Below, piece by piece: positions 33,033-41,868 of a stretch of DNA of 41,868 bases. Where the stretch lies: the NCBI GenBank assembly GCA_002839245.1, contig PGXR01000004.1, positions 1 to 41,868 of the forward strand. Reading direction: 5' to 3'. Each line of letters starts with the position of its first letter. The stretch's first letter is position 1. The DNA is from Spirochaetae bacterium HGW-Spirochaetae-7 (GTDB lineage: Bacteria > Spirochaetota > Spirochaetia > Treponematales > UBA12059). A model generated the notes under the pieces. It was not told where the DNA came from. It did not search any database and saw nothing but the letters and a program-made list of their open reading frames with translations. The position numbers and the translations under genes are program-made.

Positions 33033-33655
33033 TTTTTGGCCTCCTTGGCGACGGCCAAGCGCTTGGCCTGAAGGGTCTTGGCCCACCACATCACCATCGC
33101 GACCAGGAAGAACGCGCTCGGAGCCATGATCATGATGGTCCAGGTGACGAAGGCCTCGGGCATGATGCGGAATCCGAACAGCGTGCCGAAGCCGAGCAGT
33201 TCGCGCACTACCGCTATGGCCACGAGAACCGACATGTAGCCCAGGCCGCTGGTCAGGCCGTCCCAGAATGACAGCAGCGGCTTGTTGGCCTGTGCAAAGG
33301 CTTCCGCGCGTCCCATGAGGATGCAGTTCGTGATTATCAGCCCCACGTACGGCCCGAGCTGCTTGGAAACGTCGGGCAGGTAGGCCCGCAGCAGGATGTC
33401 GAGCAGTATCACGTAGAACGACATGACGACTACCTGGATTATCATCCGCACCTTGCGGGGAATCAGGTCCTTCATCGCCGACAGGGTCAGGCTGGAGAGC
33501 GCGGTCGCGAAGGTCACGCCCAGGGTCATGATCATGGTGTTGCGAAGGTTGTTCGTCACCGCGAGGGTCGAGCAGATGCCGAGTATCTGGATGAATATTG
33601 GATTGTTGGTCCAGAGATTGTCCTTGAGGACGGAATATGCCTTTGATTGCATCAT
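33029..33655 (-). CDS. nqrD: Na+-NQR subunit D
   Basis: 208 aa, six membrane helices. NqrD/RnfE-type phrases: NNPIFIQILGICSTLAVTNN (with the first Cys) and YVGLIITNCILMGRAEAFA (second Cys), which pair with NqrE to carry the iron centre. The C-terminal tail is basic. ATG at 33655 overlaps the corrected nqrC stop by four bases. Complete and normal. Confidence 0.95.
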   Translation of the reverse strand: MMQSKAYSVLKDNLWTNNPIFIQILGICSTLAVTNNLRNTMIMTLGVTFATALSSLTLSAMKDLIPRKVRMIIQVVVMSFYVILLDILLRAYLPDVSKQLGPYVGLIITNCILMGRAEAFAQANKPLLSFWDGLTSGLGYMSVLVAIAVVRELLGFGTLFGFRIMPEAFVTWTIMIMAPSAFFLVAMVMWWAKTLQAKRLAVAKEAKK

Positions 33656-34166
33656 TTGACGCCTCCGGCCTTCAGCACTGCCAGGCCCTTGTTGACGATG
33701 GACTCGAACGACTGGCTCGTCCTCGTCGCGCCGGAAATGCCGTCGACGCGGCCGGGAACCACGGCTCCTCGATGCGGCCGCCGAGGCCCGGCGTCTCGTT
33801 CTGCGACACGACGCGGATGCCGCGCACCCGTTCGCCGTCAGGCGAGGCTGCCAGAATTATCCTGATGGTGCCCCAGAGCCCTGGTCCGGCCGATTCTATG
33901 GCTACGTATTCCACGCCGTCGATCGTCGACGTCCAGCTGTTGCCCCGCTCAAGTTCCCCGACCTGCGCTTCGTATTTGGCCGACGCGTCTACCGCGTCGG
34001 CATACGGTATGCCGAAGGCGCCGAGCACAGCCGACCGCGTCGCGAACAGCTTGTTGGCCGCTACCAAGGGTTTAGTCACCTCGTTCGCGACCGCGAGCAC
34101 TACCACGAAGGCCGCGCACACCGCGAAGGTGAAGAGGACGACGTAGAGAATCGAGTCTTTCTTCAT
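33652..34166 (-). pseudogene. nqrC: Na+-NQR subunit C, apparent frameshift before the FMN motif
   Basis: NqrC carries a covalent FMN and one N-terminal helix. From ATG 34166 (overlapping the nqrB stop) the protein reads normally through NETPGLGGRIEEPWF. It then shifts into a non-family sequence that ends at 33672. In the next frame the expected end continues at once: GRVDGISGATRTSQSFESIV, then KGLAVLKAGGVK, closing at 33652 with an ATGA overlap to nqrD. One base appears to be missing from the C/G run at ~33752-33757. The lost part includes the SGAT flavin-attachment motif, so the as-read product could not work. Corrected length ~171 aa. Either a sequencing error or a real lesion. Confidence 0.88.
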
Positions 34167-35170
34167 TTGGCCGCCTCCTTGTCCGCGGCGGAATCGGGCC
34201 GGGTCGGCGCTTCCGGCGTCGGCGCTGCCGAAACTTGCGCAGTTGCCGTCGATCGGGCGGCTTTTTTCCTGGCCGCGTCGGCGGCAATCCTGTCGTAGAG
34301 GCTCGCGAAGGTGTTGCCCAGGAGGAGCGCGAAGCTCGTGCCCTCGGGGAATAGGCTGAACGTCCGTATGACTATGATGACCGCTCCGATTGACAGCCCG
34401 TATGCCCACTGCGCCGCCGGCTTCTTGGGTGCCGAGACAGGGTCGGTGGCCATGAAAACGGCTACGAAGAGGAAGCTGCCTGCCAGGAGGCTCTCCGGCG
34501 GCAGGGCTTTGGCAAAACCGGCGAAAAACAGCGCTGCGGCCATGGCGGCGCCGCCAAGCAGTGTTGAGAGGATCAGCCTCCATTGCGCCGTCTTCGTTGC
34601 GACAAGATAGATGGCCGCGGCCGCTATAAGCACGACGCTCGACTCGCCTATCGAACCCGCCCTGTTGCCCAGGAGCAAGCCGAGCATCGGGACATCAACG
34701 CCGCCCCGCATCATGGCCAGCGGCGTGACGGCCGAGACCGCGTCGGGACGACCGAAGAGGCTCCCCGCGGCTGAGCCGAATCCGCCCGGCTGGAAGAACT
34801 TGGTGCCGAGCGTTCCGGCGAACGCGATATATACGAAGAGCCTGCCGGCGATTGCCGGATTGAACACGTTGCGCCCGAAGCCGCCGTAGACCTCTTTGGC
34901 CATGAAGACCGCGAAGGCGATGCCGATGGCGACTATCCACAACGGCACTGCGGGAGGCATCGAAAGGGCGAACAGGGTGCCTGTGACGAACACCGCTTCG
35001 CTGACCTTCCCGCCCTTTATCTTCTCGAAGCGGTACTCCACCAGGAATCCTGTGACCAGGCTGACTGCGAGCGTGGCAAGGACACGCGGGCCGTACAGCC
35101 ATACTGCCAGCGCTACGATCGGCGTCAGTGCGTACAATACGCGTCTCATCATGGGTTGCTTCTGGAACAC
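34163..35170 (-). CDS. nqrB: Na+-NQR subunit B
   Basis: 335 aa, about ten helices, nearer RnfD (~350) than Vibrio NqrB (~412). FGRNVFNPAIAGRLF near residues 98-112 is strongly conserved. DAVSAVTPLA (143-152) occupies the FMN-threonylation site, with Thr149 kept. The C-terminal tail is Ala/Pro/Lys-rich and extended. GTG at 35170 has AAGGAG seven bases upstream. First gene of the operon; nqrA, usually first, is absent and the next gene upstream is divergent. Confidence 0.92.
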   Translation of the reverse strand: MFQKQPMMRRVLYALTPIVALAVWLYGPRVLATLAVSLVTGFLVEYRFEKIKGGKVSEAVFVTGTLFALSMPPAVPLWIVAIGIAFAVFMAKEVYGGFGRNVFNPAIAGRLFVYIAFAGTLGTKFFQPGGFGSAAGSLFGRPDAVSAVTPLAMMRGGVDVPMLGLLLGNRAGSIGESSVVLIAAAAIYLVATKTAQWRLILSTLLGGAAMAAALFFAGFAKALPPESLLAGSFLFVAVFMATDPVSAPKKPAAQWAYGLSIGAVIIVIRTFSLFPEGTSFALLLGNTFASLYDRIAADAARKKAARSTATAQVSAAPTPEAPTRPDSAADKEAAK

Positions 35171-35301
35171 GTGGTATCTCCTTGCGATTGATCGCCTTTC
35201 CAGTATATGCCGTGTAGGCTTCGATCGCCAACAGCTTTGTCACTGTCCGACAAGGTATGGTATATTTCCGTGGCCATTCCGACCGATACCAGGAGGTCCC
35301 C

Positions 35302-36417
35302 ATGCTAGATCCACGCCTGGAACGGCTTGCCAAGATTCTCGTCACCTATTCGGTGGCAGTGAAACCGGGTGACAACGTCCTCGTACAGGATACCGGACTC
35401 GAGCCCGGTTTCGACCGGACTCTCGTCAAGGCGATCCATGCGGCCGGCGGACGCGCCTTCGTATCGCTTCGCGACAAGTCGCTCGACCGCGCGCTCCTCA
35501 AGGATGCCCCCGCAGAACAGGTTGAACTGCAGGCAAAATTTGAGCGGGACCGCATGAAGGAGATGGACTGTTTCATCGGCTACAACGCCTGGCGCAACCT
35601 TTCGGCGTGGTCCGACCTGTCAGGCCGCGAACTCGACCTGTACAACAGGAACATCTGGCAGAAAGTGCATATCGAGACCCGCCTGCCGGGAACGCGCTGG
35701 GTTGTGTTGCGCTTCCCCAGTCCCGCGATGGCGCAGATGGCGTCGATGAGCGAGGAAGCCTTCGAGGATTTCTTCTTCGACGTCTGCACGATGGACTATG
35801 CCCGCATGTCCAGGGCGATGGATCCGCTGGTCGATTACCTGGCCAGGACCGACAAGGTACGTATCATCGGACCGGGCACCGACCTGTCGTTCTCCATCAA
35901 GGGCTTGCCTCCAGTCAAATGCGACGGAACGATGAACATCCCCGACGGCGAGGTCTACACCGCTCCGGTCCGCGACTCGGTCAACGGCGTCATCAGCTAC
36001 AATACCCCCAGCGAGCACGACGGCTTCACGTTCGAGAACATCCGATTCGAGTTTCGCGATGGCAAGATCGTCAATGCGAGCTGCAACGACGACGAGCGTA
36101 TCGACCGTATTCTGGATACCGACGAAGGAGCACGCTATGTTGGCGAGTTCGCGTTCGGCGTCAATCCATACATCACCCGGGCCATGAAGGAGACGCTATT
36201 CGACGAGAAGATATCCGGATCGATACATTTCACGCCGGGCAACAGCTACGACGACTGCTTCAACGGCAACCGCTCGGCCGTCCACTGGGACCTGGTCCTG
36301 ATACAGACGCCCGAGACCGGCGGCGGCGAGATATGGCTCGACGGCCGCCTCGTCCGCAGGGATGGCTTGTTCGTCGTCCCGGAACTCGAGGGCTTGAATC
36401 CGGACAGGCTCAAGTAG
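35302..36417 (+). CDS. M29-family metallo-aminopeptidase (AmpS/PepS-like)
   Basis: 371 aa from an ATG with AGGAGG six bases upstream. Family landmarks: KILVTYSVAVKPGDNVLV at the N-terminus, GTDLSFSIKG, MNIPDGEVYTAPVRDSVNG (metal-binding Glu), VGEFAFGVNP and the C-terminal HFTPGNSYDD and VHWDLVL (metal-binding His and Asp). Thermophilic aminopeptidases AmpS/T/II are relatives; they remove N-terminal residues from peptides in the cytosol. Divergent from nqrB, 131 bp apart, with room for two promoters. Confidence 0.92.
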   Translation: MLDPRLERLAKILVTYSVAVKPGDNVLVQDTGLEPGFDRTLVKAIHAAGGRAFVSLRDKSLDRALLKDAPAEQVELQAKFERDRMKEMDCFIGYNAWRNLSAWSDLSGRELDLYNRNIWQKVHIETRLPGTRWVVLRFPSPAMAQMASMSEEAFEDFFFDVCTMDYARMSRAMDPLVDYLARTDKVRIIGPGTDLSFSIKGLPPVKCDGTMNIPDGEVYTAPVRDSVNGVISYNTPSEHDGFTFENIRFEFRDGKIVNASCNDDERIDRILDTDEGARYVGEFAFGVNPYITRAMKETLFDEKISGSIHFTPGNSYDDCFNGNRSAVHWDLVLIQTPETGGGEIWLDGRLVRRDGLFVVPELEGLNPDRLK

Positions 36418-36556
36418 CGCGACCAAGGCGGCCAATACGCGGCACCGGTGGCTTGGAGTCGTCTTTTATTGACAATGCGGGCGCGGATGCATAGGGTTAT
36501 GGCATGGTGCGCATAGCCCTGAATATATTGAAAAAACGTAAAGGAAAGAATCATAA

Positions 36557-37651
36557 ATGAAAGTTGCACTTCCAGCCAGGTCAGCCGCCACCGTCAAGGC
36601 GTACGCGTCCATGTCCACCGGCACCATCAAGACCCTCGGCATGGTGTTCGTTGCGGCCGTGCTGATTGGCTTGCGAGCGTTGTCGCCGCAGGCAATCGCG
36701 ATAGACCGGTCTCTGTCCTTGCTCAGGATCCTGCTTCCCGTTCTGCTCGCCCTGGGTAGCCTGGCCTTCATGGTCAGATCGCTGCTTAACAGGGGGAAAA
36801 GGCATACCCTTGGCGCCTCGAGCCGTAGCCGCCGCATAGCGGCGGGTACCTACCTGTTCACGTTCGCGGTATGCGCGCTCGACGTGCTCGCCGGAGTCAC
36901 GCCGTACCTCCTGGTGCCGGGACTGGTCGTCTACGGATTCATGGTATGGGACAGGCCCGGTTTCCTCGTCCTCTCCGTGCTTACTTCCGTCGCGGCGATT
37001 TTCCAGATCGCGGTTCTCCGCGGCGAAGTCGTCACCATCGAATTTGCGAGCGTCCTGGCATTCGGCGCGATGCTGTCGATCTTCGGGGCGCGGGTGGTCA
37101 GGAACAGCGTCCTGCCAAGCGAGGAGCGTCTCAGGAACCTCGAAGCGGAGAACGAGGAGCTCTGGAGCCTGTCGTACAGGGATACCCTGACGGGGCTGTA
37201 CAACAGGCGCTACATCCAGCAGGTCGCTGTACACATGTTCTCGCGCGCCATCCGCTACAAGGAGCCGTTGCACGTGCTGATGCTCGATATCGACCACTTC
37301 AAGAAGGTGAACGACAAGCTCGGGCACGTGGTCGGCGACGAGGTGCTCAGCGTCGTCGCCCGGACCATCCAGAGGGCGATACGGACGAGCGATACGGTCG
37401 CCCGGTACGGCGGAGAGGAATTCATCGTCTACATGGTCAAGTCGAACCCCGAGATTACCCAGTTCATAGCGAACCGCATCAGGGATGGCGTCGCGGCCGT
37501 GCGCTTCCCCGGGGTTCCCTGGAGCGTCACGATAAGCATCGGCGTGGCCGGGCTGCAGGAAGGCGACAGCATCGAAAGCCTGGTCGAGCGGGCCGACCAG
37601 TACCTCTATATGTCGAAGCACCACGGCCGCAACCGCGTCTCCGGGTTCTGA
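36557..37651 (+). CDS. Membrane diguanylate cyclase (GGDEF)
   Basis: 364 aa. Residues 25-180 hold five or six helices. A short coiled coil (EERLRNLEAENEELWSLSYR, ~189-208) precedes the GGDEF domain: RDTLTGLYNRRY, DIDHFKKVNDKLGH (residues 244-257) and the active-site GGEEF (285-289). An RxxD inhibitory site (RTSD, 276-279) stands exactly five residues upstream, so product inhibition is expected. It should make c-di-GMP. Alone on its strand, convergent with the 1007-aa protein. The signal sensed by the membrane part is unknown. Confidence 0.95.
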   Translation: MKVALPARSAATVKAYASMSTGTIKTLGMVFVAAVLIGLRALSPQAIAIDRSLSLLRILLPVLLALGSLAFMVRSLLNRGKRHTLGASSRSRRIAAGTYLFTFAVCALDVLAGVTPYLLVPGLVVYGFMVWDRPGFLVLSVLTSVAAIFQIAVLRGEVVTIEFASVLAFGAMLSIFGARVVRNSVLPSEERLRNLEAENEELWSLSYRDTLTGLYNRRYIQQVAVHMFSRAIRYKEPLHVLMLDIDHFKKVNDKLGHVVGDEVLSVVARTIQRAIRTSDTVARYGGEEFIVYMVKSNPEITQFIANRIRDGVAAVRFPGVPWSVTISIGVAGLQEGDSIESLVERADQYLYMSKHHGRNRVSGF

Positions 37652-37660
37652 CACCTTGGC

Positions 37661-40600
37661 TCAAGGATTCCGCAGCGCCCCGAGTTTCAGGAGTTCCGCC
37701 TTGGCGCGGTAGCTTTCGGGGTGGCGCGGATCTATAGCTACGGCGGCTTCGGTAAAGACCGCTTTCGTATAGTAGACCGAAAACCCCGACGCGTCGTAGA
37801 CGACGGGAGATCCGGCGGCAAGTTCGTAGTTCGCCACCAGGGTCGCGAAGGCTCCGTCGTTCGAGATTGCTCCCGGGACGCTCGGCCCGTGTTGGCCCAG
37901 GCCCGGTATCAGCACCGGGAGGCCGCTCCTGGCCGACAGCTCCTCCGCGACTGCCCTGAAACCCAGCCACAGGATGGCAAGCTCCCTGGAGCCCATGCCG
38001 CGTGTCAGCGAACGCAGTGGGTTGAACGCGAAAGCATACCAGAATTTGCCTATTCCCGCGCTCCTGGCCGGCCCCGCGGAGTAGACGAAGACGCACATGC
38101 CCCTGATGCGCCGTTCGTCCTCGTCCCACAACCTGCATATGATGGTGCCGGGCCTGAGTATCAGCTCCGGCTTGGCCGAAAGGCAGGTACCACCCATGTC
38201 GCCGTAGTACGCGTCGAGGAAGCTGCGCGACGTGACCATAGTCAGGTGCCTGCGAGGCACTTCTCCCGTCTCGAGCCTCGCCAGGAGGTCCCGCCACTTC
38301 GCCGTTTCCGCGGTAATGCGCGAGTAGGCTCCTGCGCGCCTCATGGCGGCGTCCATGGAGTCGATGGAAGCCACGCCGCCCTTGAGCCTGCTCGAGCCGC
38401 GGAGCGCGGCCGCCAGTTCCCCGTCGGCCCCGTCGAGCGCCTTGCCAAGCGCGGTATCGGAGGCGCAGGCGTGGCATAGCGCGTCGATGGCATCCGCGAC
38501 AAGCGCAGCCTGCTCGACGCCCATGAATCCCGGGGCCACGTCAGCGGCGAGCCTGGCTGCTACCTGCGAGAATGCAGGGTCCGATGCATAGCGTGCGGCG
38601 GCGCCGGCAAGCGCGTCGAAGGCGACCTCATCGCCTTGCTTGAAGAAGAACGCTGACAGGTGCATCGCAAGCGCGAAGCGCCTCGGGTCGCGTGACGCCG
38701 GCGGCACGTCCTTCATCGACTCGAAGGCGGCGTCCATAAGCGCGAGCCTCGAGCCAAGCGCCCGGATCGACCGCGCGTCGCCTGGGCCGCTTGCCGCCTC
38801 GCCCGTGGCGCCGACTGTGGCGCCGGCCTTTGCGTCGGCCTTGGCGTCGGAGAGCTTCCGCCTGGCCCGGGCCGCTTCCTTTCCGAGGGCCGCGAACACC
38901 GAGCCGCATTCGGGGTCGCCATCGCCGGAAACCAGGGCGCGCCAGGCGCCCTCGACGAGCGGCAATGCTATCCTCGCCCTGACGGCATCCTTGCCGGCGG
39001 CTTCGACATTTTTTCCCGCATCGACCGACGAGCCCAGTTCGAGGGCCATCGACAGCTTTACCGTACTGCCTGCGGAGGCTGCCCCCCAGCGCGAGTGCAG
39101 CGCTGCCAGGGTAGGCTCCTTGAGCGACTGGAACGAGAACCCCGTTCCCAGGCCGGGTATCAGGCTCCGTATGGCCAGCTCGTGGAAGCCCGGTCCCGGG
39201 CCGTCGAAGCGCCGTACCTGCTGCGCTCCCCATGCCCGGTCCGCGCCGGAAGCGATGTCTGTCGCCATTTCGTCGTAGAGCCGAGCAGAAGCTGGCATGG
39301 ACGATAAATAGGCCCGCCTTATGGTCGGCAGGTCGGGTGGCGTGCGATCCTTGCCCAGCAGAGGGTTGATATCGAGGCCGAGCGCCTCCGCCAGCGCTTC
39401 GGCGTCAAAAGAGCGTCGCTCGTACGCTGCCTGCGGCCTGGTGAACGGACAATCGGGATGCGCTCCGCCGTTGGCGGCGACGGCGGCGATGTAAGTCCCT
39501 CTTCCGGTAGACGGCAGCTTCGAGAAGTCGTCGAGGTGCCAGCGCGCCAGGGCCGCCCCTTCGTCGTGCCGCAAGGCGCGGACGAGCGCGGCCGCGTCGC
39601 CGAGGTACGCCGCGTCGGTGCCGAGGCTCAGGCTCGCAGCCCTGCCGAGTACGGCAGGGCCCGCATCCAGGCTGGACAGTTCGGCCGCGAGTTCCGCGTA
39701 ACCGCGCAACTCCATCGCCAGTGCGTAGGCGCCGGCCCCGGTGGCGGTCCTCTTCTCTATGCGGGCCTCGAAGGAGTCGGAGAGGCCGGAGGACTCGAGG
39801 AATGCCTGGGCCGCCGCCGGCGACATCGCCGACATGCGCCTGCCGAGCGTCCGCTCGAGGTCCGACAGCGAGCGCGCAATCGGCGCGAGCTGCTCGGGGT
39901 CGATGCGGCCGGATAGCCGGTACAGGCACGGCAGGACGGTGCGGCGCAGGAAGGCCAGGAATCCGGGACTCGAGAACGAGAAGCTCTTCCACGCTTGTGC
40001 CCATGCGACCAGGTGGGTTTCCTGCTCTGCGAAACGTTCCGAGGGGATACGGGCCAGCGGCCTGCCTACATACTTGCACAATGCGACGTCGGCGAGCACC
40101 GCGCTCGAGCCGAGGCGGTCGCCGTCCCAAGGCGGGGAGGCTCGCAGGTCGATGAGGATGTCGGCTATCGAGCCGAGCACCCAGGTATGCCGGGACTTCC
40201 AGCGCCGCCAGTCGTAATCCACCTCCATCCTCGGCATGACCACGTGGAGGGCGAATGCCGCGGGGGAGATTCCCGCGCGCGCAAGCCGTGTCAACACGAA
40301 ATGGACGCCGCGGTCCGCTCCGAGCGGCGCGTCTTCCTTGAACAGGATTTCCTTGAGCGGGGCTATGGCCAGTTCCGGGTCGAGCCAGTGCCGCTCACCC
40401 CGTGCGTACACCGCTTCGAGCAGCCTGAAGGCGCCTGACCGGGACTTGGGCGGCCGCGCCTCGTCGAGCTCGGCAGCGCCTATCAACGCCATCCTGTGCC
40501 TCGGCGCCTGGCGCGTGCCTATACGCTCCATTTCCCGGATTCTCGCTCGCAGGCCTTCGGACAGGCGGAGCGGAGCTTCCGGCGCGTCGGTGGGCAGGCT

Positions 40601-40684
40601 GTAGGTCTGGAGTGTGCCTTCTTCGGCTACCTCGTCGTCGACGAGGGCCGCGAACGGCGCCTCGCGCGATGGCTCCTGTTCCAT
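37661..40684 (-). CDS. Large protein of unknown function (~1007 aa)
   Basis: I do not recognise this family. Starting at ATG 40684 (no clear ribosome-binding site; a longer upstream reading is out of character) it gives ~1007 aa, soluble, without signal peptide or helices. It is rich in Ala/Leu/Arg with helical segments. The N-terminal third is like a tail of adaptors (LSEGLRARIREMERIGTRQA, RGVHFVLTRLARAGISPAAF). The C-terminal ~250 residues look like a separate alpha/beta domain (FLDAYYGDMGGTCLSAKPEL, RIRGMCVFVYSAGPARSAG, GLPVLIPGLGQHGPSVPG) followed by a TPR-like end (AIDPRHPESYRAKAELLKLG). It could be a spirochaete-specific protein. Convergent with the diguanylate cyclase (9 bases between). 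Confidence 0.7.
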   Translation of the reverse strand: MEQEPSREAPFAALVDDEVAEEGTLQTYSLPTDAPEAPLRLSEGLRARIREMERIGTRQAPRHRMALIGAAELDEARPPKSRSGAFRLLEAVYARGERHWLDPELAIAPLKEILFKEDAPLGADRGVHFVLTRLARAGISPAAFALHVVMPRMEVDYDWRRWKSRHTWVLGSIADILIDLRASPPWDGDRLGSSAVLADVALCKYVGRPLARIPSERFAEQETHLVAWAQAWKSFSFSSPGFLAFLRRTVLPCLYRLSGRIDPEQLAPIARSLSDLERTLGRRMSAMSPAAAQAFLESSGLSDSFEARIEKRTATGAGAYALAMELRGYAELAAELSSLDAGPAVLGRAASLSLGTDAAYLGDAAALVRALRHDEGAALARWHLDDFSKLPSTGRGTYIAAVAANGGAHPDCPFTRPQAAYERRSFDAEALAEALGLDINPLLGKDRTPPDLPTIRRAYLSSMPASARLYDEMATDIASGADRAWGAQQVRRFDGPGPGFHELAIRSLIPGLGTGFSFQSLKEPTLAALHSRWGAASAGSTVKLSMALELGSSVDAGKNVEAAGKDAVRARIALPLVEGAWRALVSGDGDPECGSVFAALGKEAARARRKLSDAKADAKAGATVGATGEAASGPGDARSIRALGSRLALMDAAFESMKDVPPASRDPRRFALAMHLSAFFFKQGDEVAFDALAGAAARYASDPAFSQVAARLAADVAPGFMGVEQAALVADAIDALCHACASDTALGKALDGADGELAAALRGSSRLKGGVASIDSMDAAMRRAGAYSRITAETAKWRDLLARLETGEVPRRHLTMVTSRSFLDAYYGDMGGTCLSAKPELILRPGTIICRLWDEDERRIRGMCVFVYSAGPARSAGIGKFWYAFAFNPLRSLTRGMGSRELAILWLGFRAVAEELSARSGLPVLIPGLGQHGPSVPGAISNDGAFATLVANYELAAGSPVVYDASGFSVYYTKAVFTEAAVAIDPRHPESYRAKAELLKLGALRNP

Positions 40685-40757
40685 GGGCTCATGGTATCCC
40701 GGGCCGGGCGTCGAGTCAAACGTTCCTGGAAGGGGGGTGAAAGGAAACTGACGCCCG

Positions 40758-41868
40758 CTATCGCCGGAACAGGAACGACGAGTAGCGGGAACCGCCGCCG
40801 CGCGACAGGTAGCGTCCCTCGAGCTCGAGGGCGGGAAGCGCATGGCTGAAGAGAAATCCCTGGGCGTGGTCGCAATCGAGGGACTTGAGCAGGTAGAATT
40901 GCTCGGCCGTCTCCACGCCTTCGGCGACGACCGAGAGGCCCATCCGGTGGGCAAGCCCGATGATTCCGCTGACTATCTCCAGGGCCGCCCCCGAATTCTC
41001 GATGTCCTTGACGAATTCGCGGTCTATCTTGACTATGTCTATCGGCAGGTTCTTGAGGTACGACAGTGAAGCATACCCGGTGCCGAAATCGTCGACCGAC
41101 AGCGAAACGCCGAGCGTCTTGAGCCTCGCGAGTCCGAGCGCCGCGTCGTCCAGGCTCTCGAGCAGGACGCTTTCGGTAATCTCGACGATGAGCCTGTCCG
41201 GCGACAGCATCGTAGCCTCGAGCACCTCGGCGATCATGCCCGGGAACTCGGGGCGCTGGAGCTGGAGAGGCGAGACGTTGACCGAAACCTTGAGCAGGGA
41301 GCCGTCCACCCTTGACCATGCGCCGCCCTGCCTGCACGCGGCCCGCATCACGAGCTCGCCCAGCCTGATGATGAGGCCGGTTTCCTCTGCGAGCGGGATG
41401 AAGTTGTCGGGGGCGACGTCGCCGCGGACAGGATCGTTCCAGCGCACCAGGGCTTCGACGCTCTCGATCGCGCCGGTGGAGACCCGGACGACCGGCTGGT
41501 AGTGGACCGCCAGCAGGCCCGAGTCGATTGCCGCGCTCAGGTCGGCCTCCATCGAGGCGCGGCCGCGGCGGTCCTGGTACAGGCCTTCATGGAATTTGCA
41601 TATTCCGGCCCGGTTGTCGTCCTTGCATGCCTGTATGGCAAGGTCGGCCGCGGCCAGCAAGTCAGCCGCGCAGTCACCGTCCTTCGGCCATATGGAGACG
41701 CCCAGGCTCGCGCGTATCGGAAAGCGCTTTTCTTCTACGAGGATGGGCTGGTCGAAAGCCGACTTGACGCGGGCGGCCGCCTCGTCGGCCTCGTCGACGT
41801 TGCGGACCGGCATGAGGACGCTGAATTCATCGCCGGCGGTGCGTGCGCTGATGTCGCCGGCCCTGACC
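40758..41868 (-). CDS. GGDEF-EAL protein (5' end outside window)
   Basis: The last ~370 residues of a c-di-GMP protein. At the window edge the GGDEF domain shows AGDEF and GVSIWPKDG, DLLAAADLAI. The EAL domain spans ~115-345 of the visible part: VEALVRWNDP, NVSPLQLQR, EITESVLL, DDFGTGYASLSYLKNLP, DIVKIDREFVKDI and VVAEGVET, with the catalytic Glu and Asp residues all present. It should degrade c-di-GMP. AGDEF can still be active. The upstream part (sensor) is not visible. Confidence 0.93.
   Translation of the reverse strand, partial: VRAGDISARTAGDEFSVLMPVRNVDEADEAAARVKSAFDQPILVEEKRFPIRASLGVSIWPKDGDCAADLLAAADLAIQACKDDNRAGICKFHEGLYQDRRGRASMEADLSAAIDSGLLAVHYQPVVRVSTGAIESVEALVRWNDPVRGDVAPDNFIPLAEETGLIIRLGELVMRAACRQGGAWSRVDGSLLKVSVNVSPLQLQRPEFPGMIAEVLEATMLSPDRLIVEITESVLLESLDDAALGLARLKTLGVSLSVDDFGTGYASLSYLKNLPIDIVKIDREFVKDIENSGAALEIVSGIIGLAHRMGLSVVAEGVETAEQFYLLKSLDCDHAQGFLFSHALPALELEGRYLSRGGGSRYSSFLFRR

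Noticed and set aside
33672..34583. Longer 303-residue reading of nqrC
   Set aside because: The upstream part overlaps nqrB in another frame and matches nothing; the true start at 34166 is set by overlap with the nqrB stop and by the N-terminal helix.
40685..40954. N-terminal extension of the 1007-residue protein
   Set aside because: Low-complexity Ser/Arg/Pro sequence overlapping the 3' end of the GGDEF-EAL gene; typical of a shadow frame.
1..41868. CRISPR arrays, rRNA genes, prophage or plasmid origins
   Set aside because: Looked for and not seen: no regularly spaced repeats, no rRNA-like stretch, no integrase or replication gene.

Overview
The window looks like a chromosomal segment of a high-GC, probably anaerobic spirochaete (Spirochaetota, Treponema/Spirochaeta-like). 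The pointers are a large single-pass TPR protein of the periplasmic flagellar collar (FlcA) type, a DUF2259-type secreted protein, an archaeal/eukaryotic-type prolyl-tRNA synthetase, an Nqr-type sodium pump operon and many lipoproteins and c-di-GMP/two-component proteins. No 16S gene or other taxonomic marker is present, so the assignment is inference. Family names are from motif recognition by eye; no database search was possible.

Left part (1-10.8 kb). A three-gene molybdenum hydroxylase operon (FAD, 2Fe-2S and Mo subunits; the Mo gene runs off the left edge) reads leftwards, with a hairpin plus T-run in its leader. Divergent from it is a tight five-gene regulatory operon: CBS-RsbT-like ATPase, DRTGG protein, PHP phosphoesterase, a membrane hybrid kinase carrying an inactive-looking kinase core and receiver before a canonical kinase core, and an NtrC-type sigma-54 activator. 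The activator is followed by a near-consensus sigma-54 promoter and, about 120 bp later, a perfect 10-bp-stem terminator, with no convincing ORF between. This predicts a ~140-nt sRNA controlled by the operon and is the most attractive candidate for an undescribed system here.

Middle part (10.8-22 kb). A hemolysin-III-like membrane protein is followed by a hairpin-rich stretch, a ~940-bp group II intron whose maturase is reduced to a frameshifted C-terminal scrap, an LRR lipoprotein and a LuxR-type regulator (AT-richer than the surroundings), then envelope proteins, proS, a secreted DUF2259 protein, a membrane protein and a CDP-DAG/dolichol-kinase-like enzyme. At 21.5-21.85 kb lies a tRNA-Val(CAC) gene nested inside the two halves of a second, broken tRNA-Val, with a perfect 16-bp inverted repeat around it and a 76-bp hairpin insert in the broken copy's T-loop.

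Right part (22-41.9 kb). A MASE3-like histidine kinase, the FlcA-like protein, a secreted CBM48 protein, a small NTPase and a membrane-anchored unknown precede a leftward operon nqrB-C-D-E-F followed by an unknown protein, a YihY-cyclic-nucleotide-domain fusion and a YfcE-like phosphodiesterase. nqrA is absent and nqrC carries an apparent frameshift before its FMN-attachment motif. Then come an M29 aminopeptidase, a membrane diguanylate cyclase with an I-site, a 1007-residue unknown protein, and a GGDEF-EAL protein cut by the right edge.
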